Assembly (NCBI RefSeq): GCF_003597395.2
Contig: NC_133774.1
Span: 34,180,155-34,244,154, forward strand
Reading direction: 5' to 3'
DNA: 64,000 nucleotides
DNA from: Chelonoidis abingdonii
Taxonomy: Eukaryota; Chordata; Testudines; Testudinidae
The position numbers and the translations under genes are program-made. This document shows, in pieces, positions 1 to 12,006 of this stretch. The notes beneath the pieces were generated by a model. That model searched no databases. It was not told the DNA's origin and saw only the letters and a program-made list of their open reading frames with translations. Each line of letters starts with the position of its first letter. Position 1 is the stretch's first letter.

Positions 1-1114
1 TTGTCCTGTACCCTCTACTTTCAGCCTGAATGCAGGTACTACATAAAAAATGGGTTCAGAGGAAAGTATAAATTAAATATTTGCTTTGAGCCTCCAAAAA
101 TGTTCCTGGCTAGCTTACTAAAAAGCAGATACATGTAGACAAGATCTTCATTAATTTTTCTTTTTGCAGACTTGTAATCACATCTTGAATAAGGTATACA
201 TTCCCTGTTCATTCCACTCTGGAATGTTTCCAGAGTGACTGTTTTGATGCTCTTAATGATTCTATTTCACTGTATTTGTCTTAGGTCTTTTGGGTTTCAA
301 CAAAAGTCACTAATCCTTATCCAAACCAAATTTATTACACTGAACAAAGAACAAGGAACACTTTGGTTAAACACATAGAGAGATTGCTTTATACTGGTGA
401 TGGAAAAATAAAACAAAGAATCAGAGTCACAAAGCATGATGAAATATCCTATGATTCTAACAGTTAAACCAACTCAGCAAAACAGCTTTAAATCCATTTG
501 ATTTAATATCTCATAAAAATCTTTTCTTGTATTTTCAGTTTTCTTTTTTTCTAGCATTTCACTCAATTTGGGAAATTTTAAGTATTAATAGCCTTGGGAT
601 GAAGAGATGATGAAGATCTGGAATTGATTTGAAAAATATTTAGATTAAGTATATATGTGTGTATGTATATAAATAAACAAGCCTAAATAAAAGCCATAAG
701 TAGTAACTATACATTCATATTATACTCATCTTATTTGTTATAAACAAAATGGAGTTAAGCCACAGAGTCCAGGTTTCAGTTTTGCAAAAAATCAGTGCTC
801 AAGATTCTGGCTTGCAACACCAGAACAAGAGGAGCTTCTGATCTGAGTACGATTATCTGAATTTACAAAGCTCAGAGTGTGGAGTGTTCAAATAAAAGAT
901 TTTGGTTTTGGCCTAAGTAAAAACCTCTATAAAGGCACAGTCAAAGTAGGTTTGGTTTTGTAAAACCTTAGGATTTTGAATACTTGTACTTAAACCTGCC
1001 TGTTTTATTAATAATTTTTTATTATTATTAGCAGTGATATTCTGATTGCATGAATATGGTGTGCATTGCCAGATACATAAAGTAAAATAGCCTGTCCTAA
1101 CAAGTTTGCAGTCT
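1..1114. other. Unassigned AT-rich DNA
   Basis: I see no coding exon, RNA gene or recognisable repeat boundary here. The sequence is AT-rich with few CpG. Confidence 0.5.
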
Positions 1115-1196
1115 AAGGACCAGATCCTGCAATATGATGCAAGTGAGTGAACCGCTGCTTTTCTTCAGAGCTCCATTGACCTCAAGACTGGGGCCT
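1115..1196. repeat. Remnant of dispersed palindromic repeat
   Basis: The segment opens with a 'gaccagatcctgca' word, has a central 'ctccattgacctca' word and ends in 'ggggcc'. The same vocabulary (cagatcctg, ccattga-ttca, ggccc) recurs at several other places in the window. It looks like a degraded copy of a short palindromic element; the family is not named. Confidence 0.35.
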
Positions 1197-2885
1197 AAGA
1201 AGGAAAGTGATATTAATGTGTGCAATAAAAAGGGGGATACAATCAAAATATGTACAATTGTGTAGATATATATCACAAAGAGAGAGAGAGAGGAACACTG
1301 GCCTTTGTTCATATTTATAATTAAATACTAGAGCTGCATGAAACTTTTCAGTAAAACTTTGAATTAAAAATGGCCTTTTTTGGGACATGAAAATATGCAC
1401 AGATTTGTCATCTTTTCAAACTTTCTGTATGACTGAAAAAACTAGAACCTAACTTTTATTAAGTTTCATTTTGAATTTCTTAAAGTGACTATGAATATAA
1501 ACAATATCTGCAGATGTAAAATACGATTACAGACTGACAAATGATAATGAAATCTTCTTGAAACACCTATGTTCCCCCCAGATATTACACTGCAGTTGAA
1601 ATAGGCTGTCAAAAGAAAATTTGGATGAAAACTTCTTATCTTTATGTGTTAAGCAGTTCATTTTTTAGCTCCCAAATACAGCTTCAAAAAGGTCTTCTCT
1701 GTCATAGATAAACTCACAGGATGATAAAGCCCTGTATTTATGCTTTATTTGTTGTAATATCATTTAATAGCCCACTATTCATCATGTCCTGCCTCATAAC
1801 TTTCTGCAGCTTCTTCCAACTATCTGATTCCATGCAGGATTTGAAAGGCAAGATGAGATAAAACACATGCATAGACTGTCAACTACGTGGGACCACCATC
1901 CACGCAGTCAAATAGCACCCAAACTGTTTATAGTGATCATCATTAGTCAGGAGGTAATCTTTCATGATAGAGTATTGTTCATGGTACTTGCCAAAACATA
2001 TACCAGTGCTGTGTTGGCCTAACAAGACACCTGCTCTTGTTACAGTATAGAAAATAACACTTTTGAAAATGGAAATGAATTGGGGAGGAGGGGAGGAGAA
2101 CTTTGACAAAAAGCAGATCTACAATAACTGGCCTTCAAAGTGCTCTTTTGTACTTAAAAAAAAATGACACGAAGCAACAGCAAACCCGAATCTTTTTGGT
2201 AATCCTTGGTTTTAGAACTATAACCTTTAAGGTCTTTTAGAATACATTTAGATAGCTTGTGTGATATTGATTCTCCTTCATAAATAGGATTTTACATTAA
2301 TTTGGGACAGTCTCCCTGCTGGATAAAGATAAGAGACCACATCGTAGAAGATAGGTCATCTTACTTGTGCATCTGTTGGGAACTAACTTGAATGGACAGT
2401 GAGAGACATGTTGGGGGGAGGGGTCCAGAGCCTGTCTCCTTAACTTTATAAATAAGCCCTTGCTTAACTAGCAAAATTGCACCCATATAGCTAAACTGAT
2501 TTAAAACTGATATAGTTAAACCATTGGAAACCCTTAATATAGAGACATTTACATTGGCTTAACACTGCTTTTTCTAAGGAAGTCTTTAGATATTTGAGGT
2601 GTGGTAAACTTAAATAAAAGGTGAAACTTTTCCATAAATATTCATTTTTATTTAACATTTCTGGATACATTCTAAGAATACCATGTAATCAGGAGAAATT
2701 ACTATTTTTGTTATGGTTGCAGATTACAGCTGTGTTGTGTCTTGAGACCGTATGTCTTACACACATGGAAGAAACTATGTGAAAAAAAGTGGAGTTAATT
2801 TACAGCAAGTGTAGTAGTAAAGTTCAGATTTAGGAAGCAGGAAAAATACCTACTTTGTTTTTTACTGGTGAAAAGTGTGTGTACT
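1197..2885. other. Unassigned AT-rich DNA
   Basis: No supported feature was found, apart from a short GA dinucleotide run near 1279-1291. Short reading frames here are not gene-like. Confidence 0.5.
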
Positions 2886-3222
2886 ATTCATAGATTTTTA
2901 AAGCCATATGGGACCATTATGATCATCTAGTCTGACTTCCTGCAAACCACATGCCAGAGGTTCAGCTGTGGTTTGTGCCCCTATGCCAATAACTTCTGGT
3001 TGAACTGGAAAGACATGAAATCCTATTTAAGACTACAAATTATGGAGGCTTTACCCTACCCCTTGGTAATGAGTTCCAAGTTGTTTATTTTCACTCTGAA
3101 AATTTGCACTTATTATCAAGTTTGTTGATTTTAACTTCTAGCCATTGTGTCTTGTTATGGCGGTTTCCTAGATTAAAAAGTCCTCTACCATAAAATATTT
3201 TCTCCCTGTGTAAATAATGATA
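2886..3222 (-). repeat. CR1 LINE 3' end (minus strand)
   Basis: The plus strand begins 'tcatagatttttaaagccat' and continues with the 'gaccattatgatcatctagt' block. This is the reverse complement of the chicken-repeat-1 LINE 3' region typical of reptiles. The same block recurs at about 27.95 kb. Only the 3' part is present, as expected from 5' truncation during LINE insertion. No reverse transcriptase frame is open. Confidence 0.85.
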
Positions 3223-3257
3223 AACACACAACACCCCCCTCCCCCCCACACACACAT
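3223..3257. repeat. C-rich / CA simple repeat
   Basis: This is a low-complexity tract of C runs and ACAC repeats next to the CR1 end. Confidence 0.8.
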
Positions 3258-3599
3258 TATAAAAATGTTAGGGTTGCAAAGTCAAGCTCTCAAATGTTAG
3301 GAAGTGCCAGAATTAATATTGTCTAAGCAACTTAAATTTGGCCTCCTTTGCATATGCATTAAGATCAAGTCATTACCTACTTCACATACTATTCACACAG
3401 GCCCCTTGTTCAGGATGGATAGTGCTCAGTGAATGAGCAGCTATCTAATATTTTATTTTATTCTCATTTTTCAGTGTGTGGCCCCATGTCTGATTTATTG
3501 CTTACTATTCAAACCCTGCTCTGAATACAGGATTAATTTCCTCATGAGCTTTTTGATGCTGCTTATCATGCCAGTATCTCAGTACTCCACACACTAATT

Positions 3600-3706
3600 G
3601 ATTTATGTTCACAATACACCTGTGAGGTGAGGGATGGTATTTATCCTTATTTTACCTCTGGGGAACTGAGGTAGAGAAATTAAGGTCAAAAGTGTCCACT
3701 CTTTTG
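3600..3706 (-). repeat. MIR-like SINE, first half
   Basis: The segment resembles the reverse complement of the MIR core ('ttattttacctctggggaac', 'gaggtagagaaattaaggtc'). The related sequence appears to resume after the palindromic insert, at about 3853. Confidence 0.55.
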
Positions 3707-3850
3707 GATACCCAATTTGAGACACCCAGGGCCTGATTTTTCAGAGTACTTAGCATTTCACAGTACTTTATATGGTAATGCTCAACTCACACTGATTTCA
3801 GATACAGCTTTGAGTGCTCAGCTCCATGTGTCTCAAACTGGGCACTTATA
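3707..3850. repeat. Palindromic element inserted in MIR-like repeat
   Basis: The left side reads 'cccaatttgagacaccc...cctgatttttcagag'. The right side ends 'gctcagctccatgtgtctca aactgggcac'. The outer words 'tttgagacac' and 'gtgtctcaaa' are inverted copies. This is consistent with a short palindromic non-autonomous element splitting the surrounding repeat. No target duplication was resolved. Confidence 0.5.
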
Positions 3851-4030
3851 AGATGAGAAGCACACAGCTAGCCACATATGAAAAGCTTGGTTTGAGTGAT
3901 CTGACTAGCATCATATAGGCTCTATATGGCACAGACAGGGCTAGAATCCAATTCTTCAGGGTGGCATTCAGCTGCCTTAAGCACAAGGCCATCCCTTCTC
4001 TTCCTGCAGTCCCCATCCTCATTTGCAGCA
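3851..4030 (-). repeat. MIR-like repeat, second half
   Basis: The segment continues with 'cacacagctagcc', 'ggcacagacagggctagaat' and 'caaggccatcccttctcttc'. These words follow the MIR-like core in related repeats. It is interpreted as the remainder of the 3600-3706 element. Confidence 0.4.
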
Positions 4031-4312
4031 AGTGAGGAGATGGTTGTCTTTAGAATTCCTGCCTTCACTACACAACCCTGATTCCTCCTTAGAACACAGT
4101 CCATTTTCTGTATCGAATGAGCAAGGGTCCTGTGGGAAAAAAATAGTGTCTGTTTATGTAATTAAAGCTATATCATAATGCATTCACAGGGAATTGCTGA
4201 ATGTTGGCTATTTGGCATAGAGGCCATTTAACACTGCACTGGACCCAATATGTGCCTAGTATTTGGGAAAGCTAAGAGTTTATAAAGTTGCAGTCCACTT
4301 TAAAATCCATCT

Positions 4313-5163
4313 TGTCATAAACAGATAGCTAAGGGTTAATGTTTCTTTTACCTGTAAAGGGTTAACAAAGAGAACCAAACACCTGACCAGAGGACCAATC
4401 AGGAAACAGGATTTTTCAAAGTCAGAGACGGAATGTTTGGGTCTGTGTCTTTTGTCTGGCTCTCAGCTATGAGAGGGGATCTTTTCTATCTGTAAGCTTC
4501 TAATCTTCAGTTTCAAAGTTGTGAGTACAAAGGTAGAAAAAACAATAGGCTGTTATTGTTTTTTTTGTATTTACATGTGTGTAGTTTGCTGGAATGTTTA
4601 AATTGTATCTCTTTTTGAATAAGGCTGTTTATTCATATTTTTATTTTAAGCAATAGCCCTGTATTGTCACTTTAATACAGAGATTATTTTTTTGTCCTTT
4701 TTCTTTCTTTTATATAAAGCTTTCTTTGTTTTAAAACTTGTTGACTTTTTTTTTCTAGTTATGGCAAGGGGATAGGAATCTCTGTGCCAGGATTACTGCC
4801 TCTCTCAGGGAAAGACTGGGAGGAGGGAAAAGAAGGAGGGGGAAGGTAAATTGTCCTCTTGGGTTTGTGTTTCAAGGGATTGAAGCAGGGAAATCTCCTA
4901 GTATACCCAGGGCGGGAAAATCTGGGAGGAAGTAAAGAGCAGGAAGGGAAATGGTTTATTTCTCCTTGTTTTAAGAATCCAAGGGATTTGGGTTCTTGGG
5001 GTCCCCAGGGAAGGTTTTGGGGGGACCAGAGTGTACCAGGCACTGGAATTCCTGGTGGTGGCAGGCTATCAGATCTAAGCTGGTAATTAAGCTTAGAGGA
5101 GTTTATGCTAGCTTCTCAGTTTATGAACGCTAAGGTTCAACTCTGAGTAGGAAAGCTACGACA
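4313..5163 (+). repeat. Solo LTR of retroviral-type element
   Basis: The element is 851 bp, begins TGTC and ends GACA, the TG...CA ends of an LTR. The flanks are catct (4308-4312) and tatct (5164-5168), a five-base duplication with one mismatch. A CCAAT motif lies near 4396, supporting plus orientation; AATAAG-type signals lie in the middle. No internal retroviral genes sit on either side, so it is a solo LTR. The family is not named. Confidence 0.75.
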
Positions 5164-7004
5164 TATCTCTATGTATGTTTTTCATTTTCCTATGTGTCCT
5201 GACTGATATTCATCTGATTTTAAGCAACTATCTTGTCAAAATCGTAGTTTTTAAAAAATTATATATGGGCCATCCTAACCAGACCCCATGCTTTTAATAA
5301 TGAATACTTTAATATGTACTATTCAGTAGTATTTGAATAAAATGTGGCTTCTCTCAGTGTAGTGATTTTTCCAGTCTTAATTTTTATCTTAATATCAGAG
5401 AGAAACACTGATTGCCTGTGGCACTTTCCTAATGTATAAATGACACAGCTTATACAAGATAAACTTAGGGAACATGGCTATGCAGTCTAGGTGAAAAACC
5501 ATAAAAGCAACAAAATAACATTCTAAATCTAATAAGAAAATGAACATTTTAGCAAGGAATGGTAGGAAGAATGAAAATGTCACTTTTCTACTACTCTGTG
5601 TGAGATCAATATTAAGTATTGAAATACATTTTATGGTTACCAGCTTCCACAATAAATTACATTACTGTACAATGCAGCAGAAGTCTGATATTTTTTCCAG
5701 CATCCACAAAGATCCATGCCCACAGCAAATCTGGAAAATTAGGTCAATTATTGAGGACTTTATTACTGAACACAAATGACAGATGAAAGGTGGGCTGAAG
5801 AGAGAGAACTAAATACTTGTTGTTCTTTCCATGTATCTTTTTTTCTCTCTTTTATTCCCCCTTATTGTCAAGTCCTAAACTTAACTGATTGATTGCAGGA
5901 GTTGCAGCTGAGATTGCTCTTGAAACTGTATTTGAATAAGGAAACAGCAGTAGCCTTACAGACCATACATTTATTTTTTCTGTGACTACCGGGTCACCAG
6001 AACTCTTTAGTCTGGATTTACTATCTATGAGCTCTTCTAGTAGCTGGCCCTTTAAATTAGGGAGGGAAAGCAGCTGCAGCCTGGTGTCAATTTTGCATCT
6101 GACTGCTGCATGCTGCACCTCATTCCCTTCCAGCTGGAATTTCTGATTCCTATTATGTTTCCCTTTTATTTTATATCTGAGGAAGTTTCACTTGCTCACA
6201 AATAAATATTTTTCTCACTTGAGGCCTGATTGTATCTTGACACCACTGGGATCCTAGCTGCCAGCACTAGGATCATGTATGTACGTGCACACAGCCTCCT
6301 TACTGGGCCCTGGGCTGACAGCTGGTAGCACAGTACTCAAAGGACCACCCACAAACACATCTCCAGACCACTCCGCTTTTTCCCTCCTGTAGGTCCTAAC
6401 AGTGCTGATATATGGTGAAGAACTGATTATAGCCTGTGACAAGTGATTTGCTTTCATCGGGGGAGCCTCACCTCCATCCACCAAACTTACGATGAAGATG
6501 GGAATAACTTACTGTGTGGAGAAATAATTCAAAAATAAAATTAAACATTTCTCAGATGGTCCTGCTGCACCAACCATTTGTAGCATGGGAGGTGCTGGTA
6601 CATACTTTCCTATCTACTAACATTGCTAGTACTCAAAGGAAGGCAGACTGGAGAATTCTAGTGGTACAGAGCACGAGCACCCAGCTTTCAGTACTAGGAT
6701 TCTATATTGATGTCATGATTACAATTATTTTCTTTTGGACTTCTCGCTTGTAAATATTTTTGGCCAGATTCTAATCATTGTAATCATGCAAACGGTATAA
6801 ATTGAAGTCTCAGACACCTTTTCCATAAGAGATCCCTTTCTCTGCTTTGCTAAATCTTTCTTTGAGTTTATACTAGTTAAAACTTGTGCTGGTTGCTATC
6901 TCCTAGCAACTGGCCATGATAAAAGCCAACATTTTCAAAAGCAGATACACATTTTGATGTCAATGAGAACTGGGAATGTGGATGCTTAATAGACCTGTTC
7001 CACA
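5164..7004. other. Unassigned DNA
   Basis: I see no gene or bounded repeat. The stretch 6220-6720 has weakly repeated words (actaggat, gtactcaaagga) that may come from an old inverted repeat, but I cannot define ends. Confidence 0.4.
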
Positions 7005-7372
7005 AAGAGTGTCTGATGTCTTCATTGGCTTCCAGCTTGCTTCTGGGTGCATTTCTTACGATTTAGTATTAACATTCAGGATATTGATTCAGGTCTATAA
7101 AGCCCCATGTGATCAAGTACTTAAGGAACCACCACTGTTCCTGTCCATGATTAGAAATGCTGAGAATAGCTAGGATGCTTTTACCATCAAAGATTTAACC
7201 ATTTGGGCACAGAAGTCAGAATGGCATCAGTGGAGGTCTCTTGCCTATGGAATTCATTTTCTCTGATGGTTTGACAGAGCCTGAATCTGTATACCTTCAG
7301 GGCACAGCGTAAAGCTTATCAATTTACTCCAGCTTTTGCCAGAAAGCAGGGGTGCTGAAGGAAATGTGTTTA
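7005..7372 (+). pseudogene. L2-like LINE RT C-terminal remnant
   Basis: The plus strand near 7021 decodes to the His-Trp-Leu-Pro box found near the C-terminus of reverse transcriptases of L2/CR1/Jockey-type LINEs. After it come a 'tataaagccccatg' segment (usual Tyr-Lys-Ala-Leu-His) and a 'cctatggaattca' segment (usual Leu-Trp-Asn). Stops and frameshifts break the frame, so this is a dead fragment. The same box occurs at about 28326 and 58657. Confidence 0.55.
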
Positions 7373-9459
7373 ATTTATCCTGTAGGGATCTCTTTAAAGC
7401 TATTGGTCAATGTGTGGGTTTTTTGTGTTTTTAAATTATGTAACCGCTTCCAGAGAATGCTTGATGGCTACATTCAATAAATGTAAATACAATACAAAAT
7501 ACATAGGATATTTATATAATCTGATCTCAGTTACACCAATAGAAACTGGGAGCAATTCCACAGATGTCAATGCACGTACTTTGGACAGACATTGATATTG
7601 ACACCAGAACCTTTCCTCTATATAGAAAACAATTGAACGTCAGTGTACTATTGAAATATGCAGCTGCCTGTAGGCTGTGACATATCAGCAATGAAACTTG
7701 AGGGAGAATTTGGGGTAGTCAGTGAATACTGAAGTTCTGCTTAGGCCCACCAAATTAGCATTTCAGATATAATGATATCACATGTTAAGGTTTATGGTCC
7801 TGAACTACTTCAGCAAGCCACAATAATTTGTTGAAAACTAGGGGACAGGAGGGAATAAGCCCTTAAAGTCTAAAATATTGGTTTGCTGCTCTACAGACAA
7901 AAAGCAAACAACAAAAGCTACTCACCTGATGGGCTTTTCTCCTTCTCTGCATAGATAAATAGATCCCTAGATTAAAAACAACTCAGACCTCAATGGCATA
8001 GGGCTACAGGTTTTGTAGCATCTTTTCACTTAAAAACTGGAATGCAAAACAGTAGATCTTAAACACTGGTAAAATAGAAATTCCTCTTGCAGTGCCTGTA
8101 AGCTACAAATGAAAGCAACTTGTAACGTATCCTCCCATGCTTTTGAGGAGAGAAAGAGAAAGCTCAATTTTATGGCCAAAACTTCAAAGAACAAAAATGC
8201 TTTGTGAAAGGTCTAATACCCTTTCTAAACTACTGAGGATAACTTAAAAGTTTAAGTTTTATGGTACTTGGATGATTAAAAGAAAACCAGCAAGTATTGT
8301 ATAAAGCATGATTTTTTAAAAACCAAAACTAGCTCAGAAACTACTGTGCAATATGGATTAGAATAGGTGAACCTCATGGACTTTGATCTAACTGTCAAAC
8401 TATTTTAGGTTCACAAATTAGTTTATTTGTTACTTTCCCTGTAATTTAACCTCATTCTTTTTTCAAGGACGAGGCATTTCTTAGGCAGAGCAAGGCTGGC
8501 ACAAATGAATGCCTTATATAGTACAGAATAGATTTCCCCCTGCCCACCATCAGAATTATTCTTTCTCTCTTTATCGTCACAATCTTTTTGCAACTGTTTT
8601 TAACTCCAAACATATCAGAGCTCTATTTATCATCCTATCTCTTCAATGCATTTTAACCTGTCTATCTCTCTGCTCTTTTTTTCCCCCCAAACTCTCATAA
8701 GTAAGGTGTGAACCCAATAATGATGGTGTCAAACCTTCTACTCCCCCATGATAAAGTGGGTATGAAATTTTATTGCAAAACGGGAATGCCTTGAGAATTT
8801 ACACTTAACATGTTGGTTCTATCACTGTCTCAGGCTATGATCCTGAGACTTATTCTGCACACATGGCCTGCTGTGCTATGCAGATCCCTAATGAACAGGA
8901 CTCCTGCACAGATGAAGGGGTCTCGCTCTTTACTAAAGAGCAGTAACTTGCAGGATTAGGGTGCCAGGTTAGATGTGATACTACATGTAAATAAACTTCC
9001 ATCTCTCAAACCACATTTAGGTAAAGTGAAGACAAAGTAATGTGTGAAGACTATAGTAGTTATACTGCAATTTTAATTTAAAATACTATTTAAAAAGAGT
9101 TCAGTCCATTTCCCCTACTCCCCAAAAAACACTTTCATAATTGCTGTTCATATATGCACCCGTTTTGAGTTTGAGGTTTATTTTGTTATAATAATGTAAA
9201 AGATGTTTGATTTCTGTTGCAATTTTATATTGTAAGGCCAATTGTCCCAGCATCTGGTGGTGTATAAAAAGGATCTGCTCTTTATAATCCTCTTGAATCA
9301 AAGTTATTTGGTATGCAGGTTTTATAAACTCTGCAATACCAGTTTAAAGGGCTTGGAAAAACGCCACAGAGAACTTAGAGTTCTCAGCACCTCAAATATT
9401 TATAGTGAACAAATCCAAAATCAGCTTCCCAAACTTCTGAAAATAAATAGCTTTCTGTA
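7373..9459. other. Unassigned DNA
   Basis: No exon or bounded repeat is supported. A remnant of the dispersed palindromic repeat is possible at 7518-7600 ('ctgatctcagttacacc'). Confidence 0.45.
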
Positions 9460-9545
9460 CTGAGGCCCTGACCTAAAGCTCACTGAGGTCAATGAAAGTC
9501 TTTTCTCTGACTTCAGTAGGCTTTGGATAAGTCTCTAGGAGCTCA
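9460..9545. repeat. Dispersed palindromic repeat remnant
   Basis: Inverted vocabulary is visible: 'cactgaggtcaatgaaagtc' is followed by 'tgacttcagtaggctttgga'. The element family is the one noted at 1115 and 39985. Confidence 0.4.
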
Positions 9546-10359
9546 GTCCTGCTCACTGTTTAGCACTCTTCACTTCAGATTAGTGGGAGGTGGAGACACT
9601 CAGGACCTCCACAATTCACTGAGCACCTTTCAGGATCAAAGTTTCAGTTATGCAGTGACAAATGACTAGCCTGAATCTGGAGTTTCTCCACACCCTGTGG
9701 TTTACAGAAAAGAGATTCCAGAAAGTTAGAAAGCATTTCAAAATGTGAAAGCCCATCTTAAAAGGAGCCTTTTCTGACTACTTCAAACTCTTCAAAAATT
9801 CTCCTCTGCCAAGAGAATATGCAAAATTACAGACAGACATTATTTTGGAAGTCAGATATGTGGTCAGAACTGGACAAGCTAGAAAACTGTCTTCAACTCA
9901 CAAACACTTGGCAGATCCTTAGCTTGTGTAAGTGTGATGCTACTCTGGCTCTATAAGGATAAATAGAAACACAGTTTTCACATTACATGAGGTAATGCTG
10001 GAGTTATTTTATTTAAACAGTTGTGTAAACAAACAGATATCACTTCATGTTCATTATAACTGAATGTATAAAACAAGCATCTTTCACTGTTCATGTAGTT
10101 CCCAAACAAAGCAAAATAGTTTTTTTAAAAAAAACACACATTTTTCCCCTTCTCAGGTGACTTCAGACAGTGCCTGACCTAGGAGAGACCTTTTCATGCT
10201 CTTTCTCAGATTCAGAGTATAATTGGTTTGAATGAGTTAACTGGTTTGGTTAAAATAAGAAACAGCCCAAATATTTCTTGACGTTCAAAATTGTTTAACT
10301 TATGATTTTCTTTTTAGCTGCATCTATAATCATGATTAGCTCTGTATTATGAGCTTTCA
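9546..10359. other. Unassigned DNA
   Basis: No supported feature was found. Confidence 0.45.
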
Positions 10360-10571
10360 GCAATAATGATAATACCATCCAGCTCTTATTTAGCACTTTT
10401 CATCAGCAGATCTCAAAGCAATTTACAAATTAGGTCAGTATCATCACCCCCATTTTAGAGATGGGGAAACTGAAGATCAAGGAGGTGAAGTGACTTGCCC
10501 AAGGTCACCCAACAAGCCAGAGATCTCCTGAGTCCCACTCCAGGGGTCTATCCACTAGACCTATAGGCTAA
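10360..10571 (-). repeat. MIR-like SINE
   Basis: The segment carries the reverse complement of the conserved MIR core: 'cccattttagagatggggaa', 'actgaagatcaaggagg' and 'gtgacttgcccaaggtcacc'. It is followed by 'tctcctgagtcccactccag' and a 'ctatccactagacc' end. It is well preserved for such an old family. Confidence 0.8.
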
Positions 10572-11207
10572 TCTCTGATAATCCTTTTCTGGGATGCCAG
10601 CCCTAAACACAGGTTAATGGGTGCTTAAACAAAAGCCGAACACCAATACAGTAGGCAGGAATATAAAAGAATTAAGAAGAGTGTCTGGTGGCACTAATGG
10701 CTCTCTCATACCTACTTCAAGAACTGGCAGCTCTTACATGGCAGTGCCTTCCCCTAAACAGCCCTATTCTAAATTGTCAGTGTGGGTACTTCCCAGTGCA
10801 CCAAACACTCTTCCATGAAGCCACCAGATTTCTTGGCATCACTCCAAAAATCCTCTTGGTGGCTATCCTGCATCCCACCATGAACTAAGTGGGAGAAGGT
10901 AGGCAATTTTAAATAAAAAATCTTATATAAATTCCAGTTCTGCCACAGCAAGCACTAAAACTCTACACCTGGTGATACATATGCTTCTAACTAGAAGCAT
11001 CACTGGAGAGTCTCAGTAACTCTTCCTTTGCAGGCTATTGTATGTAATTCTAATATGCTTCAGCACTGTGAAACCAGCACCACAGCTGATATCACAGAAT
11101 GGTAATGAATTTGCACAATTGCCCCCTAGTATTAGTTCTGACAGCTGGAGTTACCCAGGTTTCTTTCAACCCAAAGCTCTTGGTAACTTTTACTCTATGC
11201 GAGGTGG
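10572..11207. other. Unassigned DNA
   Basis: No exon or bounded repeat was recognised. The overlapping short frames around 10.6-10.9 kb are judged to be chance. Confidence 0.4.
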
Positions 11208-11711
11208 TGTCAGGAAATAAATCAGGGGCCATCCGACTGATAGATGGCTGGCACAAACAGGACAACCTGAGAGTGCTTTCACTTAAAGCTAAACTTTACT
11301 TAGTCTCAAGCACTTAAACACGTCTGCAACCCCCAATCCTCGATAATTACCAAGGTTGAGTGTGGCTCTCAAGTGGCACAGCAGCAGCCCATGTGCTGGT
11401 GGGGAACACAAGATGTATCCAGAGGGAGAGTCCAGTCCTGAAGAGTTCCACTACCTCAAACTTTTCCCCCTTATTTATACATTAGTAATAGAATGTCATG
11501 TCCCTTAAAGAAAACATCTTAAGCAAGTAGTTTCAATGGTCAAGAAAGAGGCTTCCTTCTGATTATTGATTAACCAGAAGTGGGGTTTTCCCAGAGTTTG
11601 CAGCCTTGAGGCCCCAGTAGACATTCCTGCTCTTCTAAAATGCATGTATCAGTAACTTCAACACAATTCTAATCAGGAAGGACGCAGGGTCAAGCTGCCC
11701 TTTCTGTCGCA
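11208..11711 (-). repeat. Possible retroviral-type LTR block
   Basis: The block opens TGTCAGG and ends near '...tctgtcgca'. It resembles an interspersed LTR in reverse orientation. The two flanks do not show a matching five-base duplication, so the ends are tentative. Confidence 0.35.
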
Positions 11712-12006
11712 CCCAAAACTCCCTCCCCTTCTGCTTTGGTCAAGCTAAGTTTGCTACATGGCCACTTTATGGCTGCTGACTTGGCTGCTTTTAGCAATAA
11801 TCCATAGTGGTTTCAGGCATTTTACTGGTTTGCCAAAATCTCCCCCTACACTGGTAGTGCTGTTATGCCATGGTTATAGTTCCTTTTCAGCATATTTCAG
11901 CAGTTATAACTATCAGCTAGTTATTAAGAGCTGTGATACACACAGACACACCTGCAGTGAGATGACTGAGGTCATATAATTACCTAAATGGATAGGTTTG
12001 TAAGTG

